Shown piece after piece: positions 16,628-25,008 of a DNA stretch of 64,000 nucleotides. Positions within the stretch are counted from its first letter, which is position 1. Every line of letters starts with the position of its first letter. The translations under genes and the position numbers were made by a program. Source of the DNA: Rhodobacter sp. NTK016B (lineage in GTDB: Bacteria > Pseudomonadota > Alphaproteobacteria > Rhodobacterales > Rhodobacteraceae); assembly GCF_017303295.1 (NCBI RefSeq), contig NZ_JAFKOK010000002.1, positions 365,544 to 429,543 of the forward strand, in the 5' to 3' direction. The notes below the pieces were generated by a model that saw only the letters and a program-made list of their open reading frames with translations, was not told the origin of the DNA and searched no databases.

Positions 16628-17599
16628 ATGAAACACCTGCTTAAAAGCGCCCTTGTCGCCGCCAGCCTCGTTGGCACCGCTGCGCCGGCTTTCGCCGATG
16701 AAGTCGTGTTCAACGCCGTCACGCTGGCCCCGCGCCAGGTGAACATCACCGAACCCTTCGCGATGTTCGTGGACGAGGTGAACGAGCGTTTCGAGGGCCG
16801 TGTCCGCATCGTCTGGCGCGGTGGCCCCGAAGTGATGCCGCCGTTCCGTCAGGCCGAAGGCGTGCGCAACGGTTCGATCGACATGGCCTATACCAGCCCC
16901 AGCTATTATGGCGGTCTGGTCCCGGCTTCGCCGACGATGAACCTGTCGTTCAACGATTACGAAACCATCGCCGCGACCGATTACCACGAGCGTCTGTCCG
17001 AGCTGCACGAAGAGCAGGGCCTTGTCCTGCTGGGTGAAATCCCGGCGACGGATCTCGACTTCCTGATCTATCTCGCCGAGCCGATCGAGTCGCTCGACGA
17101 ACTGCAGGGCAAGCGCATCCGCGTCTTCCCGACGCTGCTGCCGCTGATCCAGGCTCTGGGCGCCGAACCGATCGTGCTGCCGATGGAAGAGATCTTCACC
17201 GCCATGGAGCGCGGCACCGTTGACGGCTTTGTGCAGGGGCCGGTCGGCAACCACCTGCAATACGAAGGCATCGTGCATCAGGTGATCTATCCGGGCGTCT
17301 ACCGCGCGGGCTTCCCGGTACTGGTCAATCCCGACACCTGGGCTGAAGTCCCGGCCGAAACGCAGGCCGAGCTGATCTCGTTCCTGCGCGACGATTTCGC
17401 ACCGCGCATGGATGAAATCTGGGAAGACGATCTGGCCCAGGGCGTGGCCGAAATGGAGCAGGCCGGCTTCCAGCGTCTGGAACTGACCGGCGCCGATGAA
17501 GAAGCCTACCGCCAGATCGCCATGGACGCCGCATGGGCCACCATCGTGGAAAGCGCGGGCGAGGAAATCGCCGCCGAACTGCGCCCGATGATGGAATGA
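16628..17599 (+). CDS. TRAP transporter substrate-binding protein (DctP type)
   Basis: This 323-aa periplasmic binding protein has a clear signal peptide (charged KHLLK, hydrophobic core, cleavage after AFA at residue 23). The DctP/TakP fold is indicated by the central FPTLLPLIQALGAEP region and by the residues around MEEIFTAMERGTVDGF. It captures an organic acid for the DctQ/DctM permease encoded next. GGGAG precedes the ATG at 16628. A GC-rich hairpin separates it from dctQ, which may give higher expression of the binding protein. The ligand is probably the aromatic compound handled by this operon. Confidence 0.92.
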   Translation: MKHLLKSALVAASLVGTAAPAFADEVVFNAVTLAPRQVNITEPFAMFVDEVNERFEGRVRIVWRGGPEVMPPFRQAEGVRNGSIDMAYTSPSYYGGLVPASPTMNLSFNDYETIAATDYHERLSELHEEQGLVLLGEIPATDLDFLIYLAEPIESLDELQGKRIRVFPTLLPLIQALGAEPIVLPMEEIFTAMERGTVDGFVQGPVGNHLQYEGIVHQVIYPGVYRAGFPVLVNPDTWAEVPAETQAELISFLRDDFAPRMDEIWEDDLAQGVAEMEQAGFQRLELTGADEEAYRQIAMDAAWATIVESAGEEIAAELRPMME

Positions 17600-17620
17600 T
17601 CGGCATTCACTGAAACTTGG

Positions 17621-17643
17621 GCGGCCGGGATTTCCCCGGCCGC
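17621..17643 (+). terminator. intercistronic hairpin between TRAP binding protein and permease genes
   Basis: A 9-bp perfect GC stem (17621-17629 with 17635-17643) with a 5-nt loop is followed by TTTCTTG. It sits 21 bp after the binding-protein stop. It probably acts as an attenuator or mRNA stabiliser, giving more binding protein than permease. It also argues that the permease gene does not start before 17644. Confidence 0.7.
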
Positions 17644-17667
17644 TTTCTTGAAACGAGGGGACGGGCT

Positions 17668-18168
17668 TTGGCACTCTACACCCTGATCGTCCGTCTGTTC
17701 AGCCGGCTCAACCTTGCCTGTGCTGTGCTGGCGTCCGCGATCCTGTTCTTCATCGCGACCATCATCTTCGTCGAGGTTGTCGGTCGTGCGCTTACCGGCA
17801 CATCGCAGCTCTGGGTCGTCGAGGTCAGCGAATACTCGCTGCTCTACATCACCTTCCTTGGCGCGCCCTACCTGCTTGAGAAAAACCAGCATGTCATGCT
17901 CGACGTGCTCTACAGCCATCTCAGCCCGATGGGGCAGCGCGCGGCCAGCCTGTTCAATGGCGTGCTGGGGCTTCTGGTCTGCATCGCGCTGGCCGTGGTC
18001 GGGACCAATGTCGTGCTCGACCAGATGGCGAGCGGCGTGCGCGAAGTCACGGTGATGCGGCCGCACAGCTTCTGGCTGACGCTTTCTCTGCCGCTGGGCA
18101 TGACCCTGATGGCGTTTCAATTTCTGGACCAATGCGTCCGCGCAGTGACGGGCAGGGCCGAAGCATGA
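17668..18168 (+). CDS. TRAP transporter small permease (DctQ type)
   Basis: This protein has 166 residues from a TTG start at 17668, preceded by GAGGGGACG. Starting further upstream would put the intercistronic hairpin inside the gene. Four hydrophobic helices are visible, beginning with LACAVLASAILFFIATII and ending before the stop. The family motif of a polar patch after helix 2 (LEKNQHVMLDVLY) is present. It forms the small membrane subunit with the DctM protein encoded next, whose ATG overlaps its stop (ATGA, 18165-18168). Confidence 0.88.
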   Translation: MALYTLIVRLFSRLNLACAVLASAILFFIATIIFVEVVGRALTGTSQLWVVEVSEYSLLYITFLGAPYLLEKNQHVMLDVLYSHLSPMGQRAASLFNGVLGLLVCIALAVVGTNVVLDQMASGVREVTVMRPHSFWLTLSLPLGMTLMAFQFLDQCVRAVTGRAEA

Positions 18169-19484
18169 TGGAATGGTACATCGTCGTTCTGGTCATCGTC
18201 GTGCCGCTTCTGCTGCTGATGCTGGCCGGCCTGCCCGTGGCGTTCTCGTTTCTGGTGGTGAACCTCGTCGGCGGCTACATGCTGATGGGCGGCATGTCTG
18301 GGGTCGAGCAACTGGTGCTCAACACCGTCGATTCACTGGCCAGCTTTACGCTGGTGCCTATCGCGCTGTTCATGATCATGGGCGAAGGCATGTTCCAGTC
18401 GCGTATCGCCATCGACCTGATGGATACGCTCGACAAATGGATCGGCAAGCTGCGCGGGCGGCTGGCCTTCATGGCGGTCGGCGGCGGTGTGATGTTCTCG
18501 ACGCTGACGGGCAACTCGATGGGCTCGATCGCGCTTCTGGGCTCGACGCTGGTCCCCGAGATGGAAAAGCGCGGCTATAAGAAACCGATGTCGCTGGGCC
18601 CGATCCTGGGCTCGGCCGGGCTTGCGATCATGATCCCGCCCTCGTCGCTGGCCGTCGTGCTGGGCGTGGTGTCGGAACTGTCTATCGGACGCATCCTGAT
18701 CGGTATCATCGTGCCGGGCCTGCTGATGGCCGTGCTCTACGCCATCTATATCCTCGTGCGTTGTACGCTCGAGCCCGATCTTGCGCCCAGCTTCGACGTG
18801 CCGCCGGTGAAGATGACAGAAAAGCTGCACGCCACGGCCGTGCATATCCTGCCACTGAGCATCGTCGTCTTCTCGGTCGTGGGCGTGATCTTCCTCGGCC
18901 TCGCCACACCGTCGGAAGCCGCAGCAACCGGCGCCTTCGCAACGCTGGCGCTGGCGGCGGTCAAGCGGCGGCTGACGTGGAAGGTGTTCTCGACCTCGAT
19001 CTTCAACAGCGCCAATATCTCGGTGATGGTGCTGCTGATCGTCTCGGGCGCGACCGCCTTCACGCAGATCCTCGCCTATACCGGCGCCACCTATGGCATG
19101 GTCGACGCGATCACGTCGCTCGATGCCAGCCCCTCGATCATCGTGCTGGCGATGATCGGCGCCGTGATCTTCCTTGGCATGTTCATGGGCCCGCTGCCCA
19201 TCATGCTGATCACCCTGCCGATCTTCGTGCCGATCGTCATCCAGTTCGGCTTCGACCCGATCTGGTTCGCGGCGATGTATCTGGTGGCGATCGAGACCGG
19301 CTCGACCTCGCCGCCGCTGGGTGCTGCGCTGTTCGTGATGAAAGCCGTGGCGCCGAAGGGCACGACGATGAACGACATCTACAAAGCCGCGATGCCCTTC
19401 ATCATCTGTGACCTTCTGGCGATCCTGATCCTGTTCTTCTTCCCCGCTCTGGTGACCGCGCCGGTCGCCTACATGATGCGATGA
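18165..19484 (+). CDS. TRAP transporter large permease (DctM type)
   Basis: This 439-aa inner-membrane protein of about 12 hydrophobic segments carries DctM hallmarks, such as the GNSMGSIALLGSTLVPEM region after helix 4, IPPSSLAVVLG, and the C-terminal TPxxG-like segment STSPPLGAALFVMK. It forms the ion-coupled channel of the TRAP system with the small permease and binding protein. Its stop overlaps the start of the sulfatase gene (ATGA, 19481-19484), which ties transport to sulfate-ester cleavage. Confidence 0.93.
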   Translation: MMEWYIVVLVIVVPLLLLMLAGLPVAFSFLVVNLVGGYMLMGGMSGVEQLVLNTVDSLASFTLVPIALFMIMGEGMFQSRIAIDLMDTLDKWIGKLRGRLAFMAVGGGVMFSTLTGNSMGSIALLGSTLVPEMEKRGYKKPMSLGPILGSAGLAIMIPPSSLAVVLGVVSELSIGRILIGIIVPGLLMAVLYAIYILVRCTLEPDLAPSFDVPPVKMTEKLHATAVHILPLSIVVFSVVGVIFLGLATPSEAAATGAFATLALAAVKRRLTWKVFSTSIFNSANISVMVLLIVSGATAFTQILAYTGATYGMVDAITSLDASPSIIVLAMIGAVIFLGMFMGPLPIMLITLPIFVPIVIQFGFDPIWFAAMYLVAIETGSTSPPLGAALFVMKAVAPKGTTMNDIYKAAMPFIICDLLAILILFFFPALVTAPVAYMMR

Positions 19485-21097
19485 CGGGTCCGGATCCGAA
19501 CCGCAACGAAACGGGGCGCGCCGCAACCGCGACGCGCCCCAGCTTCATCGTCTTCATGACCGATCAGCAGCGCGCGGATCATCTGGGCTGCTACGGCAAC
19601 CCCGTCGTCCGCACCCCGCATATCGACGGCATCGCCAAACGCGGCGTCCGGTTCGAGAATGTCTTTACCGCGACGCCCATCTGCCAGCCCAACCGCGCCT
19701 CGCTGATCACCGGGCAGATGCCCTCGGTCAATGGCTGCCGCCAGAACGGCATTCCCGTCTCGCTCGACAGCACCACGGTTGCCGATGTGCTGCGCGCCGA
19801 CGGCTATCGCACCGGGCTGGTGGGCAAGGCGCATTTCCAGAATGTCTCGCCCATCGCCGCCAAGCCCCGGATCCGACGCGGGCACGGCGAGGCACCCCAG
19901 CCCCCCTATGACATCGCGCGCCGCGATCAGCGCACCGGCCCTGAATACGGCGCCGAGACGCGCATGGCCTGGGCCCGTGAACCGGACCGCCAGCCCCCCC
20001 TGCCCTATTACGGCTTCGACCATCTCCGCCTGTGCATCGGCCATGGCGACCAGATCGAGGGGCATTACTCCGGCTGGCTGCAGGCGCGGCTGAACGGCGT
20101 CCCCGATCCGCGCGGACGGACGCAGGCGCTGCCCGATACTCAGGACGAGGCGCCGCAGATCTGGCGCACCGCTGTGCCCGAGGATCTGTATCCCACCACC
20201 TATATCGCCGAGGAAGCCTGCGCCTTTCTCGAAGACGATGACCCGCGCCCGTTCTTCCTGATTGTCTCGTTCCCCGATCCGCACCATCCCTTCACGCCGC
20301 CGGGGCGCTACTTCGATCTCTACGACCCCGACGACATCGCCCTGCCCGCCAGCTTCAATCACCCGACCGGCGCGCGCAAAGACCTGCCCGACAGCCTGCT
20401 TGCGGGCTATGCGCGCGGCGACGAAGACCGCGACGCGTACTGGCCGTTCCACGCCGATGCCGACACCACCCGCCGCATGATCGCCCTGAATTATGGCACG
20501 ATCACCATGATCGACGACAAGATCGGGCAGGTTCTGGCCACGCTCGACGCCGTGGGGCGGGCGGGCGACACGGTGCTGTGCTTCATGTCCGACCATGGCG
20601 ATTACATGGGCGATCACGGCACGATGCTGAAACACGGCGTTCATTCGCGCGGCGTGATCAACGTGCCGTTCCTGTGGGCCGATCCGCAGGCCGATGGCGG
20701 GACGGTTAGCCGCCTGCACGGCAGCGCCATCGATTTCGCGCCCACGGTCCTGCAGCGCGCGGGACTGAAGATCCCGGTGGGGATGCAGGGCCACGACCTG
20801 ATGGCCGAAGACACGCCCGACCTGCCCGTTCTGATCGAAGATCCCGGCATGGGCATCTATGGCAACCCGGATGCCGACAGCTCGATCCGCTCGGTCGTGT
20901 TCGGCGGCTGGCGGCTCAGCGTGTTCGAAGGCTCGGATCTGGGCGAGCTTTACGACCTGAACACCGATCCCGACGAGCTGGTCAACCTGTGGTCCGATCC
21001 CGCCGCGCAGGGCAAGCGGGCCGAGATGCTGCTGATGCTGATCCAGCGTCAGATCGCGCTCAGGGACAAAGCCGTGCTCGCCACCCACCAAGCCTGA
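19481..21097 (+). CDS. type I sulfatase, cytoplasmic
   Basis: This 538-aa alkaline-phosphatase-superfamily sulfatase has a C-x-P-x-R formylglycine motif, Cys68-Gln-Pro70-Asn-Arg72, in TPICQPNRASLITG, metal-binding Asp28-Gln29 (MTDQQ) and the DHGDYMGDHG segment with further metal ligands. There is no signal peptide, so it must act on an imported substrate. Its coupling to the TRAP large permease and its place between two flavin monooxygenases suggest removal of sulfate from an aromatic sulfate ester before hydroxylation. Phosphonate monoester hydrolases share this motif and are an alternative. A formylglycine-generating enzyme is not in the window. Confidence 0.87.
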   Translation: MTGPDPNRNETGRAATATRPSFIVFMTDQQRADHLGCYGNPVVRTPHIDGIAKRGVRFENVFTATPICQPNRASLITGQMPSVNGCRQNGIPVSLDSTTVADVLRADGYRTGLVGKAHFQNVSPIAAKPRIRRGHGEAPQPPYDIARRDQRTGPEYGAETRMAWAREPDRQPPLPYYGFDHLRLCIGHGDQIEGHYSGWLQARLNGVPDPRGRTQALPDTQDEAPQIWRTAVPEDLYPTTYIAEEACAFLEDDDPRPFFLIVSFPDPHHPFTPPGRYFDLYDPDDIALPASFNHPTGARKDLPDSLLAGYARGDEDRDAYWPFHADADTTRRMIALNYGTITMIDDKIGQVLATLDAVGRAGDTVLCFMSDHGDYMGDHGTMLKHGVHSRGVINVPFLWADPQADGGTVSRLHGSAIDFAPTVLQRAGLKIPVGMQGHDLMAEDTPDLPVLIEDPGMGIYGNPDADSSIRSVVFGGWRLSVFEGSDLGELYDLNTDPDELVNLWSDPAAQGKRAEMLLMLIQRQIALRDKAVLATHQA

Positions 21098-21108
21098 GGA
21101 GAGACGCC

Positions 21109-22287
21109 ATGACCGGGTTGGATATTATTGCCATCGGGGCCGGTATCGCTGGCTGTTCGGCGGCCATCGCCCTGACGCAGGCGGGTCACCGCGTGCGAGT
21201 GCTGGAAAAGCAGACCGAGTGGCGGTTCCAGTCCTCGGGCATCTTCGTCTATTCCAACGGGCTGGAAACGCTCGACGATCTGGGCCTGCTTGATGACATC
21301 CTGGCCACCGGCTTTGCCGTCGATGGCGGCGAGAATGCCTATTTCGACCATCACGGCACGCCCCTGACCACCACGCATTACCCCACCGCCCGCGACGGCC
21401 GTGTGCCCGCGATCCTGGGCATCAAGCGGGCCGAGCTGCACCGCGTGCTGTCGCAACGGATGGATGCGCTGGGGGTGCGGGTAACGCTGGGGGCCGAGGT
21501 CACGGCGCTGGACCCGGCGGGCGGCGTGACGCTGGCCGATGGCACGGAACTGCGCGGCGACCTGATCCTTGGCGCCGATGGCGTGCGGTCGTGGACCCGC
21601 GCGCAGCTCGCGCCGGGGATCGAGCCGCGCTATACCGGCTTCGGCATCTGGCGCTCGGTCCATGAACGGCCCGCCGATCTGACGCAGAAGATCATGATGA
21701 TGGGCCCGGCCAAGCGCTTCGGCATCATGCCGATCAGCGACGACCGGCTCTATACCTTTGGCACCGTCGCGCATCCCAAGGGGCGCCATATCGACCCGAC
21801 CGACTGGCCCGGCGCCATGCGCGCGGCGCTGGCCGAATTCGAGGGCCCCGCCGCACCCTTCCTGTCGGAGCTGAACGCCGACAGCGAGATCCTGTTCACC
21901 GCCGTGGACGAGGTGGTGATGCCTCTGCCCTGGCACCGCGACCGGGTGCTGCTGATCGGCGACGCGGCCCATGCCTCGACCCCGTTCATGGGACAAGGCG
22001 GCGCGATGGCAATGCAGGACGGATTGGTGCTGGCCCGGCTTCTGGGCGCGGTCGAGGATCTGCCCGAAGCGCTGGACCTTTTCGGGACCCTGCGCCTGCC
22101 AGTCTGTCAATTCGTGCAGGATGTCTCGCGCGCGGTGGGCGAGGCGGGGGCAGACGAAGACCTCGCGAGCCTGCCCCAACGCCATGAACAGTTGCGCGCC
22201 ACGGCGCAGGATGCGGTCGACGGATTCTACGCCAAGCTTCGGGCAATGAACGCCGAAGCTGACGCGAAGACCGCCGCACTGGCGTAA
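21109..22287 (+). CDS. FAD-dependent monooxygenase, second in operon
   Basis: This 392-aa class A flavin monooxygenase has a GAGIAG dinucleotide motif (10-15), DG motif GADGVRS and GDAAHASTPFMGQGG in the FAD-binding C-terminal part. It is of the PHBH/salicylate-hydroxylase fold and needs NAD(P)H and O2. The ATG at 21109 follows AGGAGAG and lies 11 bp after the sulfatase stop. Two monooxygenases in one operon imply two successive hydroxylations, or two alternative substrates, upstream of the extradiol dioxygenase in the sister operon. Confidence 0.88.
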   Translation: MTGLDIIAIGAGIAGCSAAIALTQAGHRVRVLEKQTEWRFQSSGIFVYSNGLETLDDLGLLDDILATGFAVDGGENAYFDHHGTPLTTTHYPTARDGRVPAILGIKRAELHRVLSQRMDALGVRVTLGAEVTALDPAGGVTLADGTELRGDLILGADGVRSWTRAQLAPGIEPRYTGFGIWRSVHERPADLTQKIMMMGPAKRFGIMPISDDRLYTFGTVAHPKGRHIDPTDWPGAMRAALAEFEGPAAPFLSELNADSEILFTAVDEVVMPLPWHRDRVLLIGDAAHASTPFMGQGGAMAMQDGLVLARLLGAVEDLPEALDLFGTLRLPVCQFVQDVSRAVGEAGADEDLASLPQRHEQLRATAQDAVDGFYAKLRAMNAEADAKTAALA

Positions 22288-22308
22288 GGCGCGGGCCTAC
22301 AGCCCCGC

Positions 22309-22358
22309 CTTACAGCCCGGTTTTAAAGCCCGGTTTTAAAGCCCGGTCTCAAAGCCCT
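22309..22358. repeat. 13-bp tandem repeat between convergent operons
   Basis: Three to four imperfect copies of a 13-bp unit (core AAAGCCCGGTTTT) lie between the monooxygenase stop and the end of the pentapeptide-like gene. The last copy runs into the stop and final codons of that gene on the minus strand. Such repeats are prone to slippage. There is no unit resembling a CRISPR repeat and no spacers. Confidence 0.75.
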
Positions 22359-22870
22359 GTGCGGCGACCGTCGACAACCATACCGACCTGCTCGAGCGCG
22401 TGCAGCTCGGCCCCGTCGGCCCAGGCGCCGCCCAGAACTTCGGAGCCCGAGAAATCGGCTTGGCCAGTGATCCGCGTGCCCGCCAGCGACAGGTTCGCCA
22501 GACAGATGCAGTCGCGCGCGATCAATGTGCCGATCCGCGCGTGGTCGAGCGTCAGCACGCCTTCGAATTCCGCGCCCGACAGGATCAGCGTGTCACAGAC
22601 CAGGCCGTCCATGCGCAGATCGCTGCGGAACGTGGCGTCCGACAGATCGACCACGCCCGAGATCTGCGCCCGGTGCAACCACGCCATGCCGCGAAACACC
22701 GCGCGCTTGGCCGACAGGCCCGCACCGAAATGCGCGCCCGTCAGATCGAAGCTGCGCAGAACCTTGTCGTCGAGAACCACGGGCGCGTCGATGGACGCGC
22801 CCGCAAGCTCGGCATGCTCGCCATGCGCCCAGGGCCGGGTCAGACTTTCTGTCAGCGCATCGGGCGTCAT
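22349..22870 (-). CDS. pentapeptide-repeat-like protein
   Basis: This 173-aa protein is built from degenerate A(D/N)LxG-like strands (DLTGAHF, DLSDATF, ILSGAEF, SLAGTRI), suggesting a short right-handed beta-helix as in pentapeptide-repeat proteins. Its ATG overlaps the stop of the SDR gene (ATGA, 22867-22870), so it belongs to the Rieske operon as its last gene. No catalytic residues or signal peptide are apparent. The C-terminal codons are formed by the 13-bp tandem repeat, so length may vary between strains. Function unknown. Confidence 0.75.
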   Translation of the reverse strand: MTPDALTESLTRPWAHGEHAELAGASIDAPVVLDDKVLRSFDLTGAHFGAGLSAKRAVFRGMAWLHRAQISGVVDLSDATFRSDLRMDGLVCDTLILSGAEFEGVLTLDHARIGTLIARDCICLANLSLAGTRITGQADFSGSEVLGGAWADGAELHALEQVGMVVDGRRTGL

Positions 22871-23592
22871 GTGAACACGAAGCCCCGGTTGACCGGCAGC
22901 ACCTGCCCGGTCAGCGTCAGCGCGCCTTCGGACAGCAGGAATACCACGGTGGGCGCGATATCCTCGGGCGGCTGCGGACCGGGCACGGCGCGGCCATCCT
23001 CGTACAGCTTGTGACGCGCCTCGGGGACGTAATCGGTCGAGGGCGTGGTCAGGATCCCCGGCGCCACGGCGGCGATGCCGATCCGGTCGGGGCCAAGCTC
23101 GCGCGACAGCGACCGCGTCATCGACATGACCGCGCCTTTCGACGCCGTGTAGCTCAACAGGTTCGGCGCGCCCCACAGCGCGGTATCCGAGGCCACGTTG
23201 ACCACCCGCCCGCTGCCCGATTGCCGCAAGAGCGGCGCGCAGGCGCGGATCATCAGCCAGGTGCCGCGCACATTGACGCGCATCACCCGGTCCCAGGTGT
23301 CCAGCTCGATATCCTCGAAACCGATGCCGCCGATCCCGGTGGCAATGGCCCCGTTATTGACCAGCCCGTCGAGCGGGCCGTCAAGCGACGCCACCGCCGA
23401 GGCGATGCTGTCGGGCTCGCTCAGATCGACTTTGACGAAGCCCGCCTGCAGCTCGGTCGCCAGCGCGCGGCCTTCTTCCTCGGCAAGATCGGCGATGGTC
23501 AGGCGGGCCCCCGCCTCGACCACCGCGCGGGCCAGCACCGCGCCCAATCCGCGCGCGGCGCCGGTCACCATGACATGGCGTCCGTCCAGCAT
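22867..23592 (-). CDS. SDR-family NAD(P)-dependent dehydrogenase
   Basis: This 241-aa classical SDR is complete at the active site: TGAARGLG cofactor motif near residue 10, NNGA, catalytic Ser in VASDTA, and Tyr/Lys in YTASK. It likely oxidises a diol or alcohol to a ketone or phenol, as cis-dihydrodiol dehydrogenases do after Rieske dioxygenases. Its start ATG shares one base with the stop of the Rieske gene (TGATG, 23590-23594). Longer upstream frames have no homology. The pairing with the oxygenase supports a two-step hydroxylation-dehydrogenation. Confidence 0.87.
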   Translation of the reverse strand: MLDGRHVMVTGAARGLGAVLARAVVEAGARLTIADLAEEEGRALATELQAGFVKVDLSEPDSIASAVASLDGPLDGLVNNGAIATGIGGIGFEDIELDTWDRVMRVNVRGTWLMIRACAPLLRQSGSGRVVNVASDTALWGAPNLLSYTASKGAVMSMTRSLSRELGPDRIGIAAVAPGILTTPSTDYVPEARHKLYEDGRAVPGPQPPEDIAPTVVFLLSEGALTLTGQVLPVNRGFVFT

Positions 23593-24626
23593 CACGCTGC
23601 CGAATCCTCGGCCGCGATCTGCGCCTTGGCCGCGCTGTTGAGCGCGCGGCGAAGATGGGCCACGCCGATATCGTGCTGGTACAGCATCTCGCGCTTGCGG
23701 GCGTCGTCGGGCATGCCTTCGAGCATCACGCGGTCCTGTTCCAGCACCGCCCAGTGCCGCTCTTCCAGCATCGTGCGATACAGGAAACGCCAGCTCTGAC
23801 GCGCAACGCCGTCCACCTTGCGCATACGCCAGAAGAACACCTTGCAATGCGTCTCGTCGATCGGACAGACATAGCCCAGGATACGCATGTTGCCGCCCGG
23901 CCCCGCCGACGGCGGATAGGGGATGTCGAGGAAGCAGAACATCCCGCTTTCGGCGACGACGAATTCCGACCAGTCGAAATTCTCGCCCGTCTGACCCACG
24001 CGGCTGACGCGGAACCCGTCGTCGCGGCGGTCGAGTTCCAGAAGATCCTGCTTCGAGCCGAAGGCCAGCGTGAAGCTTTCAGCATGCAGGTAGCAGCCAT
24101 GCATCGGGTCGGCGAGGTTATCGAGCGCGTAGCGATAGTTCACGTCCCAGACCGAGGTGCACAGGAAGCCGGTCCATTCGGGATCGGACAATTCCTTGGG
24201 CAGCGGCAGTTCGGGCGGCTCGGGGCGATCGACCGAGGGGATATAGACGAAGACCGCGTCATGCGCTTCCTGCACGACAAAGTCGCGCAGGGCCTTGCGG
24301 CCTTCCATCGCGCAATCGGGCATGGCGGGCACGCGCTGTACGGTGCCGGTGCCGTCGACGATGACACCGTGATAGCGGCAGCCGATATTGCCGTCATGCA
24401 CTTCGCCGTAGCTCAGCGGCGCGCCCCGGTGCGGGCAGTAATCCTCGATACAGCGGATCTTGCCACTGCGGTCGCGCCACAGGACGATCTTCTCGCCCAG
24501 AACCTTGGTGCCATAGGGCCGGCTGGCCGAGATCTGCACCGATTTGGCGACCGGGTACCAATGTCCGCGAAGCCCCTCGTTCACACGGGCTTCGATCCTT
24601 GCTTTGGTGGCTGGGTCAGTCAGCAT
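23592..24626 (-). CDS. Rieske non-heme iron oxygenase, alpha-type (VanA-like)
   Basis: This 344-aa oxygenase component has Rieske ligands Cys64-x-His66 and Cys83-x2-His86. The mononuclear iron site reads DNLADPMHGCYLH, with Asn170, Asp173, His176 and His181. The length matches the VanA-type O-demethylase and single-component oxygenases rather than BphA-type enzymes of about 450 aa. An electron-transfer reductase is not encoded nearby and must come from elsewhere. It is preceded by the 108-aa HTH-like gene and the bicupin gene, and followed by the SDR. The substrate may be a methoxylated or carboxylated aromatic. Confidence 0.9.
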   Translation of the reverse strand: MLTDPATKARIEARVNEGLRGHWYPVAKSVQISASRPYGTKVLGEKIVLWRDRSGKIRCIEDYCPHRGAPLSYGEVHDGNIGCRYHGVIVDGTGTVQRVPAMPDCAMEGRKALRDFVVQEAHDAVFVYIPSVDRPEPPELPLPKELSDPEWTGFLCTSVWDVNYRYALDNLADPMHGCYLHAESFTLAFGSKQDLLELDRRDDGFRVSRVGQTGENFDWSEFVVAESGMFCFLDIPYPPSAGPGGNMRILGYVCPIDETHCKVFFWRMRKVDGVARQSWRFLYRTMLEERHWAVLEQDRVMLEGMPDDARKREMLYQHDIGVAHLRRALNSAAKAQIAAEDSAA

Positions 24627-24664
24627 TCTCTGTCTCCCTCGCGGTTCTTGATCCGCGGCGTCGG

Positions 24665-24991
24665 TCAGGCGCCGATGCCGTTCTCGGCATAGGCGGCGTC
24701 ATAAGCGTCATTGATGGCGGTGAGTTCGGCTTCGAAAAGCGCGGCATCCCAGTCGGTGCGGCCCGAAACGGGGGCTTTCACGCCCCGCTCGGTCAGCGCC
24801 TTGGCCACGCCCGCGGGGTCGCTGACCCCGCCGCCGTAGATCTCCATCATCGCTTCGGCCAGCGCGTGCTCCTCGGCCGAGGGCGCCCGGCCGGTGCTCT
24901 GATGCGCCAGTTCGGCGCGGCCCGGCTCGCTCAGCGCGGCGGCCATCACATCGGTGAAAGCGTCGCGCGACTTTTGCTGCTCAGTGCTCAT
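24665..24991 (-). CDS. recombinase-like HTH small protein in Rieske operon
   Basis: This 108-aa acidic protein has a C-terminal half with the pattern LAEAMMEIYGGGVSDPAGVA, then ALTERGVKAP and a TDWDAALFEAEL helix. This matches a small family called recombinase-like helix-turn-helix proteins, which I have seen encoded beside Rieske oxygenases. A genuine DNA-binding role is doubtful; a stabilising or accessory role for the oxygenase is equally possible. The ATG at 24991 follows a GAGGA-like site and overlaps no neighbour. Confidence 0.65.
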   Translation of the reverse strand: MSTEQQKSRDAFTDVMAAALSEPGRAELAHQSTGRAPSAEEHALAEAMMEIYGGGVSDPAGVAKALTERGVKAPVSGRTDWDAALFEAELTAINDAYDAAYAENGIGA

Positions 24992-25008
24992 GGCGTTCCT
25001 CTTTGTCC

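Noticed and set aside
18333..19526. A 397-codon minus-strand frame rich in His, Arg, Asp
   Set aside because: Antisense of the TRAP large permease; no structural sense.
22309..22358. Possible CRISPR array
   Set aside because: The unit is only 13 bp and directly tandem, with no spacers and no cas genes.
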